Shown piece by piece: positions 12,101 through 22,418 of a stretch of DNA of 64,000 nucleotides. Position numbers and translations under genes: made by a program. Each line of letters begins with the position of its first letter. Positions within the stretch are counted from its first letter, which is position 1. Source of the stretch: Scatophagus argus (lineage: Eukaryota; Chordata; Actinopteri; Scatophagidae); the NCBI RefSeq assembly GCF_020382885.2, contig NC_058511.1:2635501-2699500 (forward strand), in the 5' to 3' direction. The notes beneath the pieces are model-generated. The model had not been told where the DNA came from, searched no databases, and saw only the letters and a program-made list of their open reading frames with translations.

Positions 12101-13397
12101 GTCAAGAGTTTTCTGGCATAAAAAGCATGGAGACGATACAAATCCTGGCATGGGACAAAAGACAATATAACGCACTGACACCAGCGACGGGGAAGACGAG
12201 GACTAAATAGACGAGATAACAAGACACATCAGGTGAGACACATCAACGGAGGAGAAAGAAATCAGGTTAAACAAAAGCAAAGCTACAGAAAACAGAGACA
12301 CACAGGGGAAGTGAGGCTTTCAAAATAAAACAGGACATGACAAAAACCTTGAACATAACACACGAAAACACACATGAAACATGACACATGGACCAAAAAT
12401 CAACAGGCAGAAAACCAGGACGTGACAACCCCATCTGAATCCAGCCATCGTGTCTCTTGTCTCTCTGCTTCCTCGACTTGTGAGTCTCTACACTCAAGCT
12501 TCTTACAGAAAAATGTTGCGTCAACTTCCTGTCATAATAAAGAGTGACCTCCTCACAGTGACTGTCATCCTTCTTTTCACTCACAACTGTTGCTTTAATG
12601 AAGGCAGAGCACATCAGCTCTCAGCTTCCTCCTTCACTTATGGCTGACATGAGCTGCTGTGAAGGTCGCACTGAGCTGAAGTATCAACAGCAGTGAAAAG
12701 TGAAGCCTTTGGGGTTTCCACAGGGTCCTCTCAATCAGCTGTTTAACTCTCACAAGTGACTCAGTCAGGATGAACACTGTCCCTCCTCCTCCTGGTTTAT
12801 TTTAATTACTCTCACAGCACAACATCAGAAACAAGCTGAACAGACGCACACATCTTAAAATGACGGCATATCAAACAACAACAGCTGAGACAGAAACGCC
12901 AGGAAAAACGAAAACGTCTTTAACTACAACCAACAGTGAAGGATTAAAGGATGATTTCTCCTCAATCTTCAGCTGAATAAACTGTGGAAAAAGCCTCCTG
13001 GTTGAGGTGGAAGCTGCATCTTCACAGAGCTGAAAACAGGCTGACTTTGTGAGGTGAGGAAACTGTTCAGAGGTCTGTGGTTCTCACAGGACAGTCAGGC
13101 TCCAAACACATGATGATCTGATTGAATCTGATGCACTGCTGGAGATTAAAGCTGCCAACAGCACAGAAAGCAGTTCAAAGCATGGTTGTTTTCTTTGTCT
13201 TTGTTCACTAAAGTCAACATGTTGGAGACAAACAACACATTTTGGTTGTCTTAGTGAAATGAAAAGTCGATCATAAAGTATCTTTAATAGTTTAGATGAA
13301 GTTATTGTTTTGTAGATGTGATGTGTGGAATCTTACCTGTAAACTGAAGCGTCAGGAGAACAAATGAAGACATTTGAATCCATTTGAACTCGTCCAT
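9134..13397 (-). CDS. Ig-superfamily receptor B, long stalk
   Basis: Exons: signal peptide 13337-13397 (MDEFKWIQMSSFVLLTLQFT), V Ig 11481-11822, second Ig 11094-11357, stalk 10684-10929, transmembrane 9744-9845, tail 9625-9653, 9403-9459 and 9134-9241; phases close to about 402 residues. The stalk has 82 codons of KPTTTT-type repeats, likely heavily O-glycosylated. The tail has a basic stretch (VSHSVRRRTARRS) and the motif VTYENTGDASAS, whose Tyr-x-Asn fits a GRB2-type SH2 ligand rather than an ITIM. The last exon differs from that of C and D. The first exon belongs to a different upstream unit from A's; a remnant of A's MAGFRW exon remains at 12433-12448. Intron 1 is about 1.5 kb and holds a solo LTR. 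The family is unnamed; a role as an immune surface receptor is inferred. Confidence 0.78.
10727..10920 (-). repeat. Thr-rich stalk minisatellite, receptor B
   Basis: An in-frame repeat encoding K-P-T-T-T(-T), with units of about 15-18 bases. The matching exon in A is 81 bases, in C 252 bases and in D only 39 bases, so the stalk length is a fast-changing module. Confidence 0.85.
11928..12427 (-). mobile_element. Solo LTR (Gypsy-like) in intron 1 of receptor B
   Basis: A 500 bp block with TGTCAC and GTGACA ends, an AATAAAG poly(A) signal on the minus strand and no internal genes. The 5 bp flank ACCCC is clear in copy C and slightly changed here. TG...CA ends with a 5 bp duplication mark an LTR, and its lone state marks a fossil left by recombination. 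The matching copy in receptor C shows that it predates the B/C duplication. Family placement is by overall look only. Confidence 0.7.
12433..12448 (-). pseudogene. Remnant of MAGFRW signal exon (receptor B)
   Basis: Only the first codons of A's signal exon (MAGFRW) and its upstream flank (to about 12640) remain. The rest of the exon and its splice donor are gone. B therefore has to start at the MDEFK exon further upstream. The same remnant is at 20746-20761 in receptor C. Confidence 0.75.
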
Positions 13398-13760
13398 CGT
13401 GATCCTCAGTCTGTCTTGTTCTGGTTACTGTCTGAGTCTCTAAAGTCTGAGTCTCTAAAGTCTGAGTCTCTAAGGTAGAAAGATGCTGCACCTACTTCCT
13501 GTGGTCAGCGTGATGTCACTTCCTCATTGTGGCTTTCAGTCTGTTTTAGGTCCAACTTTAACAAAGTTCAAACTGAACCTCAACTTCACACTTCGTCCAG
13601 TCCCACAGAGCATTTGTGACTTTGACGTGTTTCACAACCTGAGAAGAAGAAGAAAAAGAAGAGGATGAAGAGGAAGTTGAACGTGTGCAGTTTGATCCTT
13701 AAGATCAATGTTGGCTGTAATGCACCTTGTTTTCGTCAGCGTTGATTAGAACACAGACAG
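13398..13760 (-). promoter_or_regulatory. Receptor B promoter region
   Basis: Directly upstream of the ATG lie three tandem copies of the 15-mer TCTGAGTCTCTAAAG (13431-13475), then ACTTCCTGT (13493-13501) and CACTTCCTC (13516-13524). On the gene strand these read ACAGGAAGT and GAGGAAGTG, good ETS/PU.1 cores. I see no clear TATA box. The block is shared with C (four 15-mer copies) and D (two copies). Confidence 0.5.
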
Positions 13761-13806
13761 GATTCACGGTGATGTTTGACACGTGAACAGACAGTGAAGA
13801 GTCGCT

Positions 13807-14013
13807 TTGGGTGCATTTTGTTGTGCGTTCAGACATGTTTTAGTGTCCAGTGAGAACAGAGCTGTTCAAGCCAACAGAGAGAAGGTTTACTGCTGGAAGT
13901 GGACCAGAGGAGGGAGGTTGTACGGCTTTACACTGACCCAGACCAGCCACAGTAAAGACACCTTTAAAACAGCCAACTCCATGGGATTTATTAATGTTAC
14001 TGTGGAACATTAA
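13807..14013 (+). other. Small open frame shared by units B and C
   Basis: A 68-codon frame (REKVYCWKWTRGGRLY...) has a twin at 22119-22325 with two amino-acid changes. No domain is recognised. It lies upstream of the receptor promoter on the opposite strand and is most likely non-coding DNA carried in the duplicated unit. Confidence 0.25.
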
Positions 14014-14107
14014 TGTTTAGTAATGACACTAAATTAACACCAATGAAGACACTACATTCAAACACAACAACAGTAACAAATCCCAGGCTGAGAGGCTTCC
14101 ACACCAG

Positions 14108-15902
14108 GCTCCTGTTTCATGAAGCAGGTTATGTGGAAACCCTGCACATGTTGAGCCTGAAATCAGCGACACCCTGAGTTAACCCTTTCAATAAGCGAGG
14201 TAAGTTAACCCCGAGATCGGGGGAAGTTAAGGAGTAAGTTAAGCCCGTTTCATAAAGCGAGTTAACTCATACTCAGAGTCTGTTACCGCGATATCTTAGT
14301 CTGTGAACATAACCTGGTCGGGAGCGGGTTTTATTCCGGAAACCCCGAGTTTGTCTCTGACTCCTCCCCTTTACGGAACATAAACCTGAACCGTTTCCTT
14401 ATTCACTGAGTCTCCGTCCAGTCTGTAAACTTCACATGAAAATGGCAGGTCCGTTTCTGGAGGAGCCTGAGGACGAAGAAGCTACTGATTCACACAGAAA
14501 TGTGATTGCGTCGGGCGAGGATTTTCCGAGCACGTCTGGATAATCTTTCATCCTGTCCCGACTTTTTATATGAGCCTGATCGTTTTTCGTTACAGTCACT
14601 GCAATTCATTCACAGCCTCATCCGTCCTGTCATCACTCACATCACCCACCGTGGCCGTGAACTCACCACTGAACAGATACTTTGCGTTGCTCTACGTTTT
14701 TGCAAACGGGAGAGTTTTATACAACACTGGAGATGCAGAGCACATAAGTAAAGCACCTGTTTGGCTGCATTGATGGCACTCACATTCCTATCACTGCTCC
14801 TTCACAAAATGAATATTATGTGAACAGGAAGTCCTCCCACAGAATTAATGTGCAGGTACACACATTGACTACTCTTTTTAAATGTCAGAGCACAAACATT
14901 TCAACTAACCCGTCTCATTTTCTGTACTGTTAGATCATTTGTGATGCAGCTCACATCATCACACATGTGGAAGCCAAGTGGCCTGGGTCTGAGCAGGACT
15001 CCTGCATATATCGAGGGTCTACTCTGAGCAACAGACTGGACTGTGGTAAGTGGTCTGAAACATGGGACTGGTGGCTGTTTGTCACTGCGAAGATCTTTGT
15101 CTAATTATAATATTGCAACTATTAGAGGAGAGCAACACCCTGCCCTACAAACAGAAGACCACGAGGAGGACCCCATCCACCTCCCAGAAACCAGGATGGT
15201 TTTCATATTGCTTTGGAAATCCGTATTACTTTGTAAATTGTTAATTTATTTCACCTTTATATTTTTTTGTTACTTCTTTGTTTTTGCACTATTTTTCTGT
15301 TGAATTGAATTGAAGTGAAGTGAATTTCCCCACTGCGGGATCAATAAATAAAGTTCATGTAATCTTATCTTGTTCCAATGACAAATTAAATTTACCTGTG
15401 ACTGCACACCCACCTCTAACTTGTATTTAAGTATCTCAATTTCCAGCACCTACATGAGCAGAGGGTCAACACCATTTTTTACATACAATATTTTATGAGT
15501 GATTAAACACAAAACTTACACATTGACTCGACACATTGATTTTTCCCCTTGTGCACTTTCTCTTTCTTTTGCCGCTGCTGTCGTGTTACTTTTTTTCCGG
15601 AATAAATGCTCATATTCACCGTACGCCTCCATCAAGATTTCCAGCTCCAGAGGTGAAAAATATGTCCAGCGCTTTCTTTCCCCTCTGGCCTCCGTGGTGA
15701 ATCAGGGAATCGGGGCTCCATTGATGAGGGCTTTTTTATAGTCGTGGTGCACGCGCTTGAGTCAACATACTCAGAGTCGACAGAACTAATGCTAATCAGC
15801 TGTGTTGAAACAGGAAACTCACAGATTTTCATCCCAGGGTTTGTCAACTCAGAGTTAACATTCATACTCAGAGGTTGTTGAACCTGCTTCATGATGGACC
15901 CC
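14108..15902 (+). mobile_element. PIF/Harbinger transposon, copy 1 (internally deleted)
   Basis: Inverted ends share TCATGAAGCAGGTT (about 14117-14130, with its complement near 15881-15894). The plus strand keeps transposase pieces: RARLDNLSSCPDFLYEPDRF (about 14515-14590), ITHRGRELTTEQILC, and AAHIITHVEAKWPGSEQDS (about 14945-15000). The minus strand at about 15540-15660 encodes a SANT/Myb-like piece, LELEILMEAYGEYEHLFRKK, the usual second protein of this group. Compared with copy 2 (22419-24496) about 280 bases of the transposase C-terminal part are missing after about 15105. It is not intact and sits in the duplicated unit, so it inserted before the B/C duplication. Confidence 0.82.
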
Positions 15903-16145
15903 AGAAGCCTCTCCTTCAGACGCTGGCGAAGGTGCATTTATAAACACTTCCCTCCCAGGCCAGGTGGACCTCATTAAGTAATTACAACGTGGAACACCTG
16001 GTATAGAAGACAGGAGGACAGGAGGGACACACAGTCCAAAGGAGCACACACGGCTGTGACAACAAAACATTCATTTTCCTTTATGACACCGTGAGAACAT
16101 GAAGGCATCACAACACACAGTGTAGAATGAAGTGGTCAGCATTTC

Positions 16146-16294
16146 TTTATTTGCAGATTATATTGTGAGGATATGATGAAGAAGACTGTTACTGACTCCA
16201 TGAAGACTGAAAACACATTCAAGCCAAACACACACACATCACAACAAATATGTTAGCAACAACGCTGAGTCAAAGTGAATTCAAATGAGCTCAT

Positions 16295-16367
<73 letters not shown>

Positions 16368-16784
16368 AAACTGAGCTCAAGCTTCAGCAGCAACCAGGAA
16401 ATCCTAAAACAACAAGAGTTAAATGATCTTTTCTGTTCCAGGAAGCTGAAATCCACCTGCTGAGTTCTGAAGTGACTGCAGAAAATAAAGATTTTCACAG
16501 CTGATGGAGGAGAAGACGTTTTAGAAAACTCACAGTGGACTTCCAGATATGAGATGAAATCAGTGCTGTTGTCCAAAGTCACACTAAAATGTCTCAGCAC
16601 ACAAAACGCACAAACATTTCTCACATTGATGAATGAAATAAAAACAAGCAGTCGTCCCAAACTGAAAATGATCTCATCAGGTTTTTGTTGTCTAAAAGCT
16701 TCGACTGCTCGTGTAAATGTGATGTTATTTAACTGCAGTGGAGTCTTTTCTCTCATGACTTCATGTCGATGTGGAAGTTGTTGA
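16146..16784 (-). other. Receptor C 3' UTR
   Basis: Reads AATAAA on the minus strand at 16146-16151, downstream of the stop at 16785. A CA/GT microsatellite fills 16298-16363 (about 33 units). Receptor D has the same layout with a shorter run (24868-24919). Confidence 0.65.
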
Positions 16785-19700
16785 TCAGTGGAGGCTGACA
16801 GAGGCAGAAGTTTCTCCAAAGTTTTCATATTTCACCACACCTTCATCTTCTTCTTCATCATTATTCACCTGTGAAACACAACACAAACAAACTCTCACTC
16901 TGACACACTTTAACTGACCACTTTCACACCACTGAGCCACATTAAACACCAGGAAACAAGAAATAATCTGACAGCACCTGAACGCACCACCACCTCCTGT
17001 CTGAGCTGACCTTTACCTGACTGGCTGCTGCACCTGAACGCCTCGCCGTCCGCCTTCTGACTGAGTGTGAAACCTGCACAGACACAAACGGTGAGACGTT
17101 CACAGTCCTGCATTACAGTAACATGAACAGTTAGCAGCAGCAGCTTCTCATCATCTACACTGACTCACAGTCCCCGATCATTGATACACATTTTGAATTT
17201 TACACACGGCTTCACTTCAGTGTTTCTGTTCAACTCACAGTGTTGTCATCAGGTGGTCTCTGCTTCCCTGGAAAATAAAGCACAGAGGAACATTTCAGCT
17301 CCAAACTTCCAGTTTGTGTTGGTCAGTCTGAACAAATGTTGGTCTGAATGTTCTCACCTGCAGCTCTGATGAGAAGAACAGCAATCAGAGTAATGAGGAG
17401 GAGTTCAGCCACACGCAGAACCAACATCATGTAGTCCAGAACAGAACGATCTGTACAACCTGTGGAACAAGGACGAAAGTTTGATTTCAGAGGTGGGGGT
17501 CGGGGGTGGGGGGCACACAAGTATTTTTAATAAAACTCTAATCAACAAAACTAATACACTTTACAATATTATTGAGAGCTTTGTAAATGATGAGGCGGAT
17601 CTTGAAGTGGATATGCTGATTTATTGGAGCCAGTGAAGGTGTAGCAGGATGGGTGTAACGCATGTCTCTGAGCAACTTACACTTTGACTTCTAAAGTCTC
17701 TTACGTCCACTTTTCTTTTAAGACATCCTGGCTGCGCCTAATTAACAAACACACACACACACACACACTCACGCACATGGACATCGATTCAAACGTTAAC
17801 GTAAATGAAACGTCTGATATTACAGTCCTTCTGGATGACGTGACCCAGACCAGGCAGAACAAACGCCCAGTTTACAGGAGCAGATTAACACGGACTCCAG
17901 GCCGCAGACCAGCAGACCCACCGGTGTGCAAGCGGGGTGGAGTGACAGCAGGGGCGGCCAATCACACGAGAAACCGCGGAGCCAATCGGGGAGCTTGTGG
18001 GCGGTCTAAACTAAGGGAAACAGGCTTCAGCTTGAGCGACCGTTTTCCGCTTGGTCCTAGTGCTTGACGCGTGTCTGTTTACTGTAGCGTAACATTGTTT
18101 TTGGACGGTAAAAGTGAAGGGGACATGTCCCCTTTGCCCCCCCCCCCATTACGTCCGTGTGTGGAACACAACAATAACGTCAGACGAGAAAGTTGGGCTC
18201 AGAAATCAGAAGCACAACACGTGTGTTTAGTCGTGTTAGCGACTGCAGGGATGACAAAGTCAGTCGGTCGTCCTCCACTTTGGTCCACACTGAAATATCT
18301 CAGCAGCCGTTGGACGGATTGTCATGAAAATGTGCTGAGTCAGTCATGATCCTGTGAGGATGAAGCCGACTGACTCTGGTGGTCCTCTGGAGCTGCCAGC
18401 ACGAAGACGTTTTGGACTTTTAGAGAAACGTCTCAACATGTTGGACATGAAAGTCTCCACAGACACCCATGTCCCCCTCAGGATGTCATCAACTTTGATG
18501 ATCTCCTGAAATCTGATGTGGCGCCATCTTCAGGTCAACATGTGAACTTTGTTTAATGAACACAAACCTGCAAACGGATGAGATTCCCTTCAGCCTCAGC
18601 TGAACTTTGTGTTGTTAGCTAATTAGCAAATGTTAGCATGTTCACACACTAAACTGAAATAAAATATTGTGGATAGTTTTTCACATTTAAGACCACACGG
18701 ATGTGCAGTGAAACTCCAACAGAAGTAAAGGTTGTTTACATGTTGGAAACAGCATTTTGTCCACAGCTTCCTGTTCTGACAGAAGTTACAACAGAGGAGA
18801 GAATTACATGGAACAGGAACGTTTTAAAATACTGATTTGTCTACAGCCGAAACATTCAACCATTTACTGATGAGACAACACAAAGCAGGAAACACAGACA
18901 CACAAAGTGTCTGTCAGGATCTAAAAGTTCTTCTGCCTGCATGTCTTTGCTAACTGTGAGTTTAGTACAAACACAAAGAGAAAAATGCTGACTCACTGCT
19001 GTTTGGAGGTCCTGCTGTAATATCATTGGTTGTTGTCATTGTTGCTGTTGTTGTTGTTGATGATGACGTTGTAGTTGTTGTTGGCTTTGTTGTTGTTGTT
19101 GGCTTAGTTGTTGGCTTAGTTGTTGGCTTAGTTGTTGGCTTTGTTGTTGTTGTTGGCTTAGTTGTTGGCTTAGTTGTTGGCTTAGTTGTTGGCTTTGTTG
19201 TTGTTGTTGGCTTTGTTGTTGGCTTTGTTGTTCTTGTTGTGTCCTCACCTGAACAGATGAACACAACTCAACAAACTGCTCAGTGCAAAACGTGTGTTGT
19301 GATGTGATATTAAAACTTCAAATCCATAAATCAAACAAATATTTGAGGTAAATCTTCACGTCACTTTGAAGTGACTTTAAACAGCTCAACATGTTCTCAC
19401 CTGGTTTCTCACCTGAGGGCCGAGGACTGAAGAGAAACTGAACTTTGTCCCCATCAGTCACTTCACACTTCAACAAGTTAAACCTCGACTCATAAATGAA
19501 ATGTGAACTCAGACCCGTCAGAGAGGCAGAGCAGGAAGACTGTGATGTCTTCACTATTTGGTTTTCTTTATCCACATCAGTTCTATTAAACAGCCACTTC
19601 ACTGTGTGTCCACATCGTCCATATGTCCACACAGAGCAGCTTAATGTCACCTTATCAGCGTCCTCACGTTCAGTCACTGGTGAAGATGGAGACATTGTGA

Positions 19701-21710
19701 GAGAAAGACAACAAGAGCAAAATGAACTTCATCACAGTAATCAGAATTATTGTAATGTTTCACAGTCTGAGCTGAAATCTTTATGATGTAAATACTCACT
19801 GGTGACCACAGACAGATAAACATCAGAGTCTGGACCTTGTTGTTGTCCTGATTTGTACTGTCTGCAGGTGTAACGTCCAGCATCCTCAGCTGAGACCTTC
19901 TTTATAACCAGAGAACAGTTCTTTGTGACACTCAGTCTGTCTGATTTGGTTTTGGCCTGTTCAGCAATCTGTCCGAGTTTAATCAGCTCTACTGCTGCTG
20001 CGTTTCTTAAACCACTGAAGATCCATATTGTGCTGTCACATTCCTGCTGACCGTCGATCATATTATTACACGGCAAACTGACTTGATCTCCATCTCTGAC
20101 AGTGAAGTGGAGGACAAGCTGTCGGGTCGCTGCTGCTGTGAAGACGAGAGAGAAAGAAAGAATCAAGAGAAATAAAAAAGACTATTAATGTCAGCGTGAG
20201 GATGAAAGTTTGCATAACCCAAAGGGTTAGAGTTAACCCCTGTCACAAAGGAAGCGGCGTCGCTGACGCAGAGGATTGAACCCCGATGCAGAGTCAAAAA
20301 AGGGCAGGCAGGCCGAGATCCAAAACTATTTTCTTTATTTTCTAACAAAGAAACTCAAAAAAACAGGCACACGCTTACTGGGGCAAGAATCAACAAAAAG
20401 TACAACAAGACGAGTCAAGAGTTTTCTGGCATAAAAAGCATGGAGACGATACAAATCCTGGCATGGGACAAAAGACAATATAACGCACTGACACCAGCGA
20501 CGGGGAAGACGAGGACTAAATAGACGAGATAACAAGACACATCAGGTGAGACACATCGACGGAGGAGAAAGAAATCAGGTTAAACAAAAGCAAAGCTACA
20601 GAAAACAGAGACACACAGGGGAAGTGATGCTTTCAAAATAAAACAGGACATGACAAAAACCTTGAACATAACACACGAAAACACACATGAAACATGACAC
20701 ATGGACCAAAAATCAACAGGCAGAAAACCAGGACGTGACAACCCCATCTGAATCCAGCCATCGTGTCTCTTTTCTCTCTGCTTCCTCGACTTGTGAGTCT
20801 CTACACTCAAGCTTCTTACAGAAAAATGTTGTGTCAACTTCCTGTAATAATAAAGAGTGACCTCCTCACAGTGACTGTCATCCTTCTTTTCACTCACAAC
20901 TGTTGCTTTAATGAAGGCAGAGCACATCAGCTCTCAGCTTCCTCCTTCACTTATGGCTGACATGAGCTGCTGTGAAGGTCGCACTGAGCTGAAGTATCAA
21001 CAGCAGTGAAAAGTGAAGCCTTTGGGGTTTCCACAGGGTCCTCTCAATCAGCTGTTTAACTCTCACAAGTGACTCAGTCAGGATGAACACTGTCCCTCCT
21101 CCTCCTGGTTTATTTTAATTACTCTCACAGCACAACATCAGAAACAAGCTGAACAGACGCACACATCTTAAAATGACGGCATATCAAACAACAACAGCTG
21201 AGACAGAAACGCCAGGAGAAACGAAAACGTCTTTAACTACAACCAACAGTGAAGGATTAAAGGATGATTTCTCCTCCATCTTCAGCTGAATAAACTGTGG
21301 AAAAAGCCTCCTGGTTGAGGTGGAAGCTGCATCTTCACAGAGCTGAAAACAGGCTGACTTTGTGAGGTGAGGAAACTGTTCAGAGGTCTGTGGTTCTCAC
21401 AGGACAGTCAGGCTCCAAACACATGATGATCTGATTGAATCTGATGCACTGCTGGAGATTAAAGCTGCCAACAGCACAGGAAGCAGTTCAAAGCATGGTT
21501 GTTTTCTTTGTCCTTGTTGACTAAAGTCAACATGTTGGAGACAAACAACACATTTTGGTTGTCTTAGTGAAATGAAAAGTCGATCATAAAGTATCTTTAA
21601 TAGTTTAGATGAAGTTATTGTTTTGTAGATGTGATGTGTGGAATCTTACCTGTAAACTGAAGCATCAGGAGAACAAATGAAGACATTTGAATCCATTTGA
21701 ACTCGTCCAT
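16785..21710 (-). CDS. Ig-superfamily receptor C, long stalk
   Basis: Exons: signal 21650-21710 (MDEFKWIQMSSFVLLMLQFT), V Ig 19800-20135, second Ig 19413-19676, stalk 18997-19248, transmembrane 17358-17459, tail 17239-17267, 17017-17073 and 16785-16868; the phases close to about 394 residues. The V domain carries LPC, CDSTIW and DAGRYTCRQ. The second Ig has CSVW and LLKCEV with an extra Cys pair. The tail includes VSHSVRRRTARRS, then an acidic patch and VVKYENFGETSASVSL. Tyr-Glu-Asn suggests an SH2 ligand of GRB2 type; the +3 residue is Phe, so it is not a classical ITIM. The membrane segment carries Arg and Glu, so pairing with an adaptor is possible. The gene is near-identical to B outside the V loops, stalk and last exon. 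No named family is recognised. Confidence 0.8.
17469..18159. mobile_element. hAT-like non-autonomous insertion, receptor C
   Basis: The 691 bp counterpart of 5466-6160, with the same TGTGGAAC flanks (17461-17468, 18160-18167). It lies two bases upstream of the transmembrane exon on the gene strand, so its sequence supplies the pyrimidine tract of that splice site. B and D lack it. Confidence 0.6.
19080..19235 (-). repeat. Thr-rich stalk minisatellite, receptor C
   Basis: An in-frame repeat encoding K-P-T-T and K-P-T-T-T-T units in a higher-order pattern (three short units, then one long). This differs from the unit order in B, so the repeat has been rearranged since the B/C duplication. Confidence 0.85.
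20241..20740 (-). mobile_element. Solo LTR (Gypsy-like) in intron 1 of receptor C
   Basis: 500 bp with TGTCAC...GTGACA ends and a 5 bp ACCCC direct repeat on both sides. It is the twin of 11928-12427, in the same orientation as the receptor gene and about 105 bases upstream of the V exon. It is a lone LTR without internal genes. Confidence 0.75.
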
Positions 21711-22030
21711 CGTGATTCTCAGTCTGTCTTGTTCTGGTTACTGTCTGAGTCTCTAAAGTCTGAGTCTCTAAAGTCTGAGTCTCTAAAGTCTGAGTCTCTA
21801 AGGTAGAAAGATGCTGCACCTACTTCCTGTGGACAGCGAGGTGTCACTATCTCATTGTGGCTTTCAGCTTTATCAATGTTCAAGCTGAACCTCAACTTCA
21901 CATTTCGTCGAGTCCCACAGAGCATTTGTGACGTTGACGTGTTTCACAACCTGAGAAGAAGAAGAAAAAGAAGAGGATGAAGAGGAAGTTGAACGTGTGA
22001 AGTTTGTTCGTTAAGATCAATGTTGGCTGT
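21711..22030 (-). promoter_or_regulatory. Receptor C promoter region
   Basis: Four 15-mers (TCTGAGTCTCTAAAG, 21744-21803; the last base of the last copy is changed) and ACTTCCTGT (21822-21830). The second ETS-like site of B and D (CACTTCCTC) is changed here to CACTATCTC, so C may differ in expression. Confidence 0.45.
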
Positions 22031-22118
22031 AATGCACCTTGTTTTCTTCAGCGTTGATTAGAACACAGACAGGATTCACGGTGATGTTTGACACGTGAAC
22101 AGACAGTGAAGAGTCGCT

Positions 22119-22325
22119 TTGGGTGCATTTTGTTGTGCGTTCAGACATGTTTTAGTGTCCAGTGAGAACAGAGCTGTTCAAGCCAACAGAGAGAAGGTTT
22201 ACTGCTGGAAGTGGACCAGAGGAGGGAGGTTGTACAGCTTTACACTGACCCAGACCAGCCACAGTAAAGACAGCTTTAAAACAGCCAACTCCATGGGATT
22301 TATTAATGTTACTGTGGAACATTAA
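22119..22325 (+). other. Twin of small open frame 13807-14013
   Basis: Same 68-codon frame with Gly-to-Ser and Thr-to-Ser changes. It is probably unit filler, not a gene. Confidence 0.25.
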
Positions 22326-22418
22326 TGTTTAGTAATGACACTAAATTAACACCAATGAAGACACTACATTCAAACACCACAACAGTAACAAATCCCAGGC
22401 TGAGAGGCTTCCACACCA

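Noticed and set aside
16253-16828. Long minus-strand frame with a Cys-Val run
   Set aside because: It is the CA/GT microsatellite read through the receptor C 3' UTR.
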